A DNA stretch of 40,549 nt, from positions 1 to 40,549 of the forward strand of contig JAEPMD010000029.1 of NCBI GenBank assembly GCA_017644105.1, given 5' to 3'. The position numbers were made by a program, and so were the translations under genes. The DNA is from Rhizobiaceae bacterium. Its GTDB lineage: Bacteria; Pseudomonadota; Alphaproteobacteria; Rhizobiales; Rhizobiaceae. Below, in pieces: positions 8,291-13,914 of the stretch (positions are counted from its first letter, which is position 1; every line of letters starts with the position of its first letter). The notes below the pieces were generated by a model. It ran no database searches, was not told the DNA's origin, and saw only the letters and a program-made list of their open reading frames with translations.

Positions 8291-9206
8291 GCATCACGGA
8301 CAGTTCAGGGAGTTCGCGTTCGGCGGTTCGCCTGATGAGAGATGCAATCTCATTAAACAAAGTTGTATGGACTGAACGTTTGCGCCAGGTAAGGCCCAAT
8401 TGGCGATAAAGGTTCACGGCATTGACATTGAGAACTGCAATTTCATTGCGATTTTTGATCTCTGATTTCACATAAAGTGCCGGCAAAAATGCCAGGCCAA
8501 CATTCATCCCAACCATCAAGCGCAAAGTATCAAGGCTAGTGCCTTCGTAATCGCGCAAAGGGCTCGCGCCCCAATCCTCGCAGAGCTGACTGATTTGATC
8601 GTGCATGTGATGTCCTCGCTCAATCACCAAAACATTTTGTCCTTTCAAGTCCGTGCGATCAATTTGCGAACGCGCTGCAAGCGGATGATCGGGCGATGCA
8701 ATCACCAAAAAGGGCTCTCGAAACAATTGTTCAACAACAAGATCGGAATGTTTGATCGGCAAAGGCGAGATAACAACGTCATGGATACCTTCCTTGAGCT
8801 CAAGCTGAAGATCTTGGGGTTTTCCTTCTTTTACATAGAGTTTCAAGTTCGGATAATTTTGGTGCATTTGCGGCACGATATAGGGCAGCAAATAAGGGCC
8901 CAAAGTCGGAGGTACGCCAATTCGAATTGTGCCCTCAAAACCATGTTGAGACGCAGCGGCCAAGGTTTTGATCTCTTCAACTTCTGACAAAATACCTCTT
9001 GCACGCTCAGATATCTCGCGCCCCAAAGGGGTTAGCATCACTTTGCCCGTATCGCGTTCGACCAATCGCGCTTTGAGTTGTTTCTCCAATTCCTGAATCT
9101 GAGTGCTCAAGGTAGGTTGTGTCACATTCATGCGTTCAGCGGCGCGTCGAAAATGAAGTTCCTGTGATAGCGCAACAAGGTAACTGAGTTGTCTAAGAGT
9201 TGTCAT
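8286..9206 (-). CDS. LysR-family regulator, OxyR-like but lacking the peroxidatic cysteine
   Basis: The 306 residues align along their whole length with OxyR. The winged helix is at 1-60 (LSYLVALSQELHFRRAAERM, TQPTLSTQIQELE), and the effector domain carries PTLGPYLLPYIVP and TSLDTLRLMVGMNVGLAFLPAL. In E. coli OxyR the peroxide-sensing Cys199 lies in DGHCLRDQ; here the matching stretch is RGHHMHDQ, with His200 instead. The resolving cysteine is kept as Cys209 (QLC). It therefore should not form the OxyR disulfide and may sense something else. It is divergent from the 43-residue peptide and sbtAB, so it probably controls them, much as LysR proteins control carbon uptake in cyanobacteria; this is inference. 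Confidence 0.85.
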   Translation of the reverse strand: MTTLRQLSYLVALSQELHFRRAAERMNVTQPTLSTQIQELEKQLKARLVERDTGKVMLTPLGREISERARGILSEVEEIKTLAAASQHGFEGTIRIGVPPTLGPYLLPYIVPQMHQNYPNLKLYVKEGKPQDLQLELKEGIHDVVISPLPIKHSDLVVEQLFREPFLVIASPDHPLAARSQIDRTDLKGQNVLVIERGHHMHDQISQLCEDWGASPLRDYEGTSLDTLRLMVGMNVGLAFLPALYVKSEIKNRNEIAVLNVNAVNLYRQLGLTWRKRSVHTTLFNEIASLIRRTAERELPELSVMQ

Positions 9207-9370
9207 TGCAATGAAACCAATTGGTTAGATATGAAATCTATAGATAAAATCAAATAAAAATACGTACGTTAATAGCTTTAATCTATCACACTTTATTTAA
9301 ATATCAATTGGTAAAAGCGTCGCATGCGCAATAGATGATGTGAGTATGAAACCAATGATGGATATAAAAA
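9207..9370. promoter_or_regulatory. Divergent promoter region between the lysR and sbt loci
   Basis: This AT-rich 164-base spacer holds a perfect 12-bp palindrome AACCAATTGGTT (9215-9226), a second CAATTGGT near 9305-9312, and an 11-base direct repeat ATGAAACCAAT at 9211-9221 and 9346-9356. One copy lies just upstream of each gene's start. These are plausible LysR-type contacts but no consensus was matched. Confidence 0.4.
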
Positions 9371-9502
9371 ATGAATGCCTTTGATTTAATATTCATTGCG
9401 CTCGCAAGCCCACTGATTGGAATATTGCTTTATGGATTTTATGTTTTCCATTTTGACCCGTCGGCAAAAATAAAAATCGACCTCCGACGAATGGCAAAAT
9501 AG
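9371..9502 (+). CDS. Small single-helix membrane peptide (43 residues) upstream of sbtA
   Basis: The frame runs from ATG 9371 to TAG 9502. Residues 4-27 are a strongly hydrophobic segment (FDLIFIALASPLIGILLYGF continuing into YVF), followed by a positively charged tail (DPSAKIKIDLRRMAK). This is the topology of a small bitopic membrane protein with its basic end in the cytoplasm. It lies first in the transcript leading to sbtA, ahead of a strong hairpin. It could be a small subunit of the permease, a leader peptide, or unrelated. The ribosome site is poor (GGATA). No family was recognised. Confidence 0.5.
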   Translation: MNAFDLIFIALASPLIGILLYGFYVFHFDPSAKIKIDLRRMAK

Positions 9503-9517
9503 CAATATTACCTCCAA

Positions 9518-9562
9518 GAGCATCGGCGCATCACTCCCTTCCCCTCGGATGTGCCGATGCTC
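9518..9562 (+). terminator. Strong hairpin between the small peptide gene and sbtA
   Basis: A 15-bp stem (GAGCATCGGCGCATC / GATGTGCCGATGCTC, one G-U pair) closes a 15-base pyrimidine-rich loop. Only a short TTTTA follows, so it may be an attenuator or an mRNA-stabilising element rather than a full terminator. It lies 31 bases before the sbtA start. Confidence 0.6.
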
Positions 9563-9593
9563 GAATTTTAAATGCCTATTAAAGTAAGTCCTT

Positions 9594-10553
9594 ATGGAAA
9601 ATCTTCTGTCACCTGTCATACTCTTCTTCATATTGGGGGGCTTAGCAGCGTTTGCGCGCTCTGATCTCACCATCCCTGAAACACTTTCTAAAACGCTTTC
9701 TCTTTATTTGATGTGTGCAATCGGCCTTAAAGGTGGGGTGCTCATTTCAAATAATGGCTTTACGATTGACTTGTTGTTTGCCGGTACGGCTGGCTTGTTG
9801 CTAAGTTTCTTACTGCCAATCTTAGCCTTTGCCATTCTTCGAAGTTTCGGCAAGCTAGACACAACAAATGCAGCGGCGGTTTCTGCCCATTATGGCTCGG
9901 TGAGTGTGGTAACCTTCATCACCGCAAATCAGGTGCTCAGCGATAAGGGCATGGCGCCCGCAGGGTATATGATCGCCGTCTTGGCCTTGATGGAAACACC
10001 CGCCATCATATCAGGCCTCTTCCTTGCCAAACGCGGTTTAACATTGAGCTTCCAGCCCAATAGCGATCTGATGCGTGAGACATTACTGAATGGATCTATT
10101 GTGCTACTGACCGGTAGTTTCATCATCGGGATCATCATTGGCAAAGACGGCTTTGCGCCAATCGCACCGGTCTTTGAGACAGGATTTACTGGGCTATTAT
10201 GTTTGTTCCTGCTTGATATGGGACTGCTCGCGGTCCGGCGGTTGCGCAATGCCAGAAGCCTGACATTCCGCCTTGTCATTTTGGGCATCGCCTTCCCAAT
10301 TATGAATGGTCTCATCGGAACCATAATTGGTGCAGCTGTCGGACTTGATGCCGGCACAACAACAGCACTTGCAATATTGGCGGCCAGCGCGTCTTACATC
10401 GCAGTTCCTGCTGCAATGCGATTGGCACTTCCCAAAGCCGATGCCGGACTTTATCTTGCCATGTCACTGGCGATCACATTCCCATTTAATGTGATCATCG
10501 GTATTCCTCTCTTCAATCAAATCGCAATCTATATGGTGCAGCTATGGTCGTAA
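9594..10553 (+). CDS. sbtA: SbtA-family sodium-dependent bicarbonate permease
   Basis: This 319-residue integral membrane protein has about ten helices and the family's conserved features. The N-terminal half carries MCAIGLKGGVLI and AAVSAHYGSVSVVTFITA; the C-terminal inverted-repeat half carries LLCLFLLDMGLLAVRRLR and ILAASASYIAVPAAMRLALP. SbtA of cyanobacteria imports HCO3- with Na+. In heterotrophs the protein may feed carboxylases or carbonic anhydrase, or transport another anion. The overlapping downstream gene is a PII-like SbtB, the known inhibitor partner, which strongly supports the family call; the substrate remains inferred. The ribosome site is weak (AAGTAAG). Confidence 0.85.
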   Translation: MENLLSPVILFFILGGLAAFARSDLTIPETLSKTLSLYLMCAIGLKGGVLISNNGFTIDLLFAGTAGLLLSFLLPILAFAILRSFGKLDTTNAAAVSAHYGSVSVVTFITANQVLSDKGMAPAGYMIAVLALMETPAIISGLFLAKRGLTLSFQPNSDLMRETLLNGSIVLLTGSFIIGIIIGKDGFAPIAPVFETGFTGLLCLFLLDMGLLAVRRLRNARSLTFRLVILGIAFPIMNGLIGTIIGAAVGLDAGTTTALAILAASASYIAVPAAMRLALPKADAGLYLAMSLAITFPFNVIIGIPLFNQIAIYMVQLWS

Positions 10554-10858
10554 CTACTGAACGAAAAAAAATCGAAATTCTCATCGACAGACCCTTAATG
10601 AAGCGGTTGCGCCAGCTGGCAAAAGATGTCGAAATTTCCGGCTATACGGTTTTCAATGCCATTGGTGGAGAAGGCGGGCAGGGGCGTTGGCGTGATGATC
10701 AAGTCACCGGAGGCGCTGGCAGCAAGATATTATTCGTCTCCATTTTGGATCAGGAGAAAGCTGGCGAATTTCTAGCCGCTCTTGAACCGTTGCTAGACGA
10801 ATATGGTTTGCGGGTTTCTATTTCCACCGTGGAAGTGATCCGCGCGGATCGGTTCTAG
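10544..10858 (+). CDS. sbtB: SbtB-like PII signalling protein
   Basis: The 104-residue protein has the ferredoxin-like PII pattern. Strand and helix IEILIDRPLMKRLRQLA come first, then a glycine-rich T-loop region (AIGGEGGQGRWRDD), then KILFVSILDQEKAGEFLAAL, and the typical SbtB end VEVIRADRF. SbtB binds adenine nucleotides, including cAMP and AMP, and docks on SbtA to block transport. The C-terminal cysteine pair found in some cyanobacterial SbtB proteins is absent. The start overlaps the sbtA stop by ten bases, so the two are co-translated. The start region (MVVTTERKKIEI) lacks a separate ribosome site. Confidence 0.82.
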   Translation: MVVTTERKKIEILIDRPLMKRLRQLAKDVEISGYTVFNAIGGEGGQGRWRDDQVTGGAGSKILFVSILDQEKAGEFLAALEPLLDEYGLRVSISTVEVIRADRF

Positions 10859-10969
10859 GCCCTTACACCAACCATACGTCAAAATTAAAAAATTGTAATT
10901 TTGAAATGATTGAAACTCGGCAATTCATTTCCCACATCTGGATTAACGATTTAGGAGACGGAGATAAAA

Positions 10970-11770
10970 ATGAGCTTAAACCAATTGTTTGACCAGTTTT
11001 TGGGTAGTCAGCAGAATAATGCAAATGCCGCGCAGAACAATAATGCGCAAGGCGGCGGTGGAATTGCCGATTTAGCCAATAATATCCCAGGTGGCTTAGT
11101 GGGTGGTTTAGCGGCCGGTGGCCTGCTTGGCGTTCTTATGGGAAACAAAAAAGCACGGAAAACAGTTGGCAAAGTCGCAGGTGGTGCTGTGGGTCTTGGT
11201 GGTGCAGCAATTTTGGGCGCTGTCGCATTTAACGCTTATAAGAATTGGCAATCTGGTCAATCAGCCCCTGAACCAGCGCCATCAGCGCCAGCAGGTTCTG
11301 CATATTCTTCACCAACTGCGCAAGCGCAAGTGTCTCACGCGCCCGCACCAGCAATACCGCAAGCACCGGCGAATGAAGCTAATTTTGACCCGACAACGGT
11401 AAAAGCTGCGGATGGCAGCCCGTTTCAACTCGCACTCGTGAAAGCGATGATTTCTGCAGCCAATGCTGACGGTCACATCGATGCAAAAGAGCAGGCGGCG
11501 ATCTTTGATTCCGTTAACAAGCTTGAGCTGGAAGCGGAAGATAAAGCTGTGATTTTCGACACGCTTCAAAACCCACCTGAGATCGGCGAAATCGCAGCGC
11601 TTGCCAATGGTTTAGAGCAGGCAAGTGAGATCTATCTTGTGTCCAGAATGGCGATTGATCCCGACCGCCCAAGTGAGAAAGCTTATCTATATGATTTAGC
11701 GGTTATGATGAATTTGCCGCAGGATTTGGTGGCGCATTTAGAGCATCAAATTAACCAGCAACAAGGCTGA
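10970..11770 (+). CDS. DUF533 (YebE-like) membrane-associated protein with TerB-like domain
   Basis: The 266 residues fall into four parts. A Gln/Asn-rich start (about 1-30) comes first. A glycine/alanine-rich hydrophobic segment at about 40-85 (GGLVGGLAAGGLLGVLMGNKKARK, then GAVGLGGAAILGAVAFNAY) probably enters the membrane. A Pro/Ala/Ser-rich linker spans about 95-135. The C-terminal all-helical domain resembles TerB/DUF533, with LALVKAMISAANADGHIDAKEQ, IYLVSRMAIDPD and LPQDLVAHLEHQI. AGGAGAC precedes the ATG. The family is widespread in proteobacteria with no settled function. It appears to be transcribed alone. Confidence 0.85.
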   Translation: MSLNQLFDQFLGSQQNNANAAQNNNAQGGGGIADLANNIPGGLVGGLAAGGLLGVLMGNKKARKTVGKVAGGAVGLGGAAILGAVAFNAYKNWQSGQSAPEPAPSAPAGSAYSSPTAQAQVSHAPAPAIPQAPANEANFDPTTVKAADGSPFQLALVKAMISAANADGHIDAKEQAAIFDSVNKLELEAEDKAVIFDTLQNPPEIGEIAALANGLEQASEIYLVSRMAIDPDRPSEKAYLYDLAVMMNLPQDLVAHLEHQINQQQG

Positions 11771-11868
11771 TAATTTTAATCATTGTTCGGCTATTTATTG
11801 ATTGTCGCAATGGGTTCAAACTGCTAGAGAAAATACCATAAAATTTATCTTCCAGATTGAGCCCAAAA

Positions 11869-12801
11869 ATGACCAAAACACCATATAAAATTGGCGTGGT
11901 TGGTGTTGGTGAGATTGCCAAAAACCAGCATATCCCTTCCATCAATAGGAACCCGGATTTTGAATTCGCAGCGGGTGTTAGCCGACATCAAAAAACCGAA
12001 GGCGTCGATAATTTCACTGCCATCGAGGATATGATCTCAGCACGGCCTGACATCGATGTGGTTTCGCTTTGTGTGCCGCCGCAAGTACGCTACGGAATTG
12101 CTTGGGCAGCTCTGGAAGCCGGCAAGCATGTTATGCTCGAAAAACCGCCTGGGATTTCCGTCGTCGAAGTGGAAAGCTTAGCGCGTTTTGCTGAGCAAAA
12201 GGGTGTGACTTTATTTGCCACTTGGCATTCGCGCTATGCAGCTGCAGTTGAGACAGCGAAGAACTGGCTAGCTGATAAAAAAATCACGGATGTGAAAATC
12301 ATCTGGAAAGAAGATGTCAAACATTGGCACCCGGGTCAGACCTGGATCTGGCAAGCAGGCGGCATGGGTGTGTTTGACCCTGGCATTAATGCATTATCAA
12401 TTTTAACGCATATCATGGATGTGCCATTTCACTTGCAGGAGGCAGACCTTGCTTTCCCAAGCAATTGTGAAACACCGATTGCTGCGCAGCTAAAATTTGC
12501 AGGCAATGATGCATTGTCGTTGACGGCAGATTTTGATTGGCGTCAAACGGGGCCACAGCATTGGGACATTTATGTTCAAACGACAGAAGGCGAAGTACAT
12601 CTTGCCAATGGGGGCAATGATATGTTGATCGATGGCAAGGCGCATTTCAGTGCGGATAATGCTGAATATGACAATATCTATGCAAGATTTGCCGAGCTCT
12701 TGAAATCAAATCAATCCGACATTGATCTCATGCCGCTAAAACATGTGGCCGATGCCTTTATGTTGGGCAAGAGATCAGTTGTCGAAGCGTTTGAAGAATA
12801 G
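11869..12801 (+). CDS. Galactose 1-dehydrogenase-like oxidoreductase (Gfo/Idh/MocA family)
   Basis: The N-terminal Rossmann fold opens with KIGVVGVGEIAKNQHIPSI, and the family motif EKPPGISV (usual form EKP) lies near residue 90. The C-terminal domain contains KHWHPGQTWIWQAGGMGVFDPGINALSI, typical of bacterial D-galactose 1-dehydrogenases, which also act on L-arabinose and D-fucose. The reaction makes galactono-lactone with NAD(P)+, the first step of the De Ley-Doudoroff pathway. The later steps are encoded at 27478-29005, which supports galactose as the substrate, although 5 kb separates this gene from the galactosidases. Start ATG 11869 was chosen over TTG 11857; neither has a strong ribosome site. 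310 residues is normal. Confidence 0.8.
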   Translation: MTKTPYKIGVVGVGEIAKNQHIPSINRNPDFEFAAGVSRHQKTEGVDNFTAIEDMISARPDIDVVSLCVPPQVRYGIAWAALEAGKHVMLEKPPGISVVEVESLARFAEQKGVTLFATWHSRYAAAVETAKNWLADKKITDVKIIWKEDVKHWHPGQTWIWQAGGMGVFDPGINALSILTHIMDVPFHLQEADLAFPSNCETPIAAQLKFAGNDALSLTADFDWRQTGPQHWDIYVQTTEGEVHLANGGNDMLIDGKAHFSADNAEYDNIYARFAELLKSNQSDIDLMPLKHVADAFMLGKRSVVEAFEE

Positions 12802-12803
12802 TC

Positions 12804-12971
12804 TTACGTTAGATATTTGAGCGCGATCCAAAGACCGATCGTGCCCCAAAAACACATATTGATGAAAGAGCGCATCACTCCGCCATCTTCTTCAATGCTG
12901 ACACCTAAACGGTCTAGCACGAGTGTTCCGGGCATTAAAAATACTTTGAGCACGAGATTGAGTAATGTCAT
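12804..12971 (-). CDS. Small two-helix membrane protein linked to the truncated haemoglobin
   Basis: The protein has 55 residues if it starts at ATG 12971, which overlaps the haemoglobin stop as ATGA and has AAAGGAA upstream. An amphipathic N-terminal segment (TLLNLVLKVFLMPGTLVLDRLG) leads, through an acidic turn (SIEEDGG), into a hydrophobic helix (FINMCFWGTIGLWIALKYL). No family was recognised. Its translational coupling to a haemoglobin gene under a divergent NsrR-type regulator suggests a role in nitric oxide or respiratory stress, perhaps at the membrane. It is convergent with the galactose dehydrogenase gene, two bases apart. Confidence 0.65.
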   Translation of the reverse strand: MTLLNLVLKVFLMPGTLVLDRLGVSIEEDGGVMRSFINMCFWGTIGLWIALKYLT

Positions 12972-13411
12972 TTTCGAGTTCCTTTCAGAGATGTCCATTC
13001 CGGGGGAGACTGAAATGGATCTTTGTTTCGAGCGAGCCAAAGGCTTGAGGCGATCCGCATGGCTGTGGCTTTCACATGCGATGCTGTCGTCTCGTCAAAG
13101 AGTTGATTGGCCGTTTCGCTGAAGAGCTCCAGCCATTGCATGAAGTCTTCGGTATGTAATCCTTCAATCTGATTATGCTTGGGAACAGGCTGTCCTTTAT
13201 ATTCGCCTGTTTTGAGCAAAACGGATCGCCAAAAAGCTTTCATTTTTTCAAGATGCGGTTTCCAATTGCCACCAATTACCTGTTCAAAAATCGGTCCGAG
13301 TTGAGGATCCGTGCGCACACTTTTGTAAAATTCATCAACGAGTTGAGAGATTTGATCATGGGTGATCGAAAGATTGCTCGTGGCACGGATTTGGGTCGAA
13401 TTGTCTAGCAT
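12968..13411 (-). CDS. Group III truncated haemoglobin
   Basis: The 147-residue protein has the group III pattern: TDPQLGPIFEQVIGGNWKPHLEKMKAFWRS, then the Gly-Pro-His containing YKGQPVPKHNQIEGLHTEDFMQWLELF, where the histidine after PVPK is the likely haem ligand, and a final helix VKATAMRIASSLW. Members bind oxygen and nitric oxide and are often induced by NO. The divergent NsrR-type gene and its putative operators support a nitric-oxide detoxification role. The start at ATG 13411 places GAAG just upstream. The stop overlaps the start of the small membrane protein gene. Confidence 0.88.
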   Translation of the reverse strand: MLDNSTQIRATSNLSITHDQISQLVDEFYKSVRTDPQLGPIFEQVIGGNWKPHLEKMKAFWRSVLLKTGEYKGQPVPKHNQIEGLHTEDFMQWLELFSETANQLFDETTASHVKATAMRIASSLWLARNKDPFQSPPEWTSLKGTRK

Positions 13412-13426
13412 CTTCAGGGATCACTT

Positions 13427-13450
13427 ATACATTCATTTAATTTGCATCTT
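13427..13450. promoter_or_regulatory. Putative NsrR operator 1 (haemoglobin side)
   Basis: On the minus strand the site reads AAGATGCA, a seven-base AT spacer, then TGAATGTAT. This is close to the NsrR palindrome built from AAGATGCA and its inverse. It lies 16 bases before the haemoglobin start, well placed for repression. Confidence 0.55.
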
Positions 13451-13477
13451 TTATATCTCACATCTTTATGCTAAATG

Positions 13478-13499
13478 CAACATATAAAATGAATGTATT
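13478..13499. promoter_or_regulatory. Putative NsrR operator 2 (nsrR side)
   Basis: The site AACATATA followed by AAATGAATGTATT mirrors operator 1: AAATGAATGTAT (13487-13498) is the exact inverse of ATACATTCATTT (13427-13438). It ends 12 bases before the regulator's start, consistent with self-repression. Confidence 0.5.
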
Positions 13500-13510
13500 A
13501 GGAAGATGAT

Positions 13511-13912
13511 ATGCGCCTTAACCAAGCGAGTGATTTTGCATTGAGAATTTTAATGCTTTTAGCGGATCAAAAAGACCCGCTCACGGTCGATGAAATCTCA
13601 ACGCGGCTTGATATTGCAAAATCGCATGCCATGAAGATTGTCGCCAAATTGGTCAAAGCCGATATTCTACTATCACTGAGAGGCCGCACGGGTGGCGTGC
13701 TTTTAGGCAAGCCAACTCAAGACATCATTATCGGTGATGTCGTGCGCATCGTCGAAGCAGATTTTGCTATCGTCGAATGCATGCAGCCGGGCAATCAGGC
13801 GTGTATGTTCTTACCCAGCTGCAAGTTGAAGGGCGTCATGCATCAAGCGCGCACCGCATTTTTAAAAGTGCTGGATGCGCAAAATCTCGACATGATTATA
13901 TCAAGACCCTAG
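13511..13912 (+). CDS. nsrR: Rrf2-family nitric-oxide-sensing repressor (NsrR-like)
   Basis: This 133-residue protein has the Rrf2 winged helix at 1-65 (RLNQASDFALRILMLLA, ISTRLDIAKSHAMKIV, LRGRTGGVLL). Three cysteines follow at residues 90, 98 and 104 in ECMQPGNQACMFLPSCKLKG, the iron-sulfur ligand pattern that separates NsrR (and IscR) from other Rrf2 proteins. NsrR loses DNA binding when NO attacks the cluster. The spacing and the divergent haemoglobin gene favour NsrR over IscR, whose genes normally lead the isc/suf operon. A GGAAG site precedes ATG 13511. Confidence 0.88.
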   Translation: MRLNQASDFALRILMLLADQKDPLTVDEISTRLDIAKSHAMKIVAKLVKADILLSLRGRTGGVLLGKPTQDIIIGDVVRIVEADFAIVECMQPGNQACMFLPSCKLKGVMHQARTAFLKVLDAQNLDMIISRP

Positions 13913-13914
13913 CT

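Noticed and set aside
8286-9206. Peroxide-responsive OxyR
   Set aside because: The peroxidatic cysteine is replaced by His200, and no katG/ahpC gene is adjacent.
10880-10903. CAAAATTA / TAATTTTG stem after sbtB as a terminator
   Set aside because: The stem is entirely AT and there is no T run, so it is not supported as a terminator.
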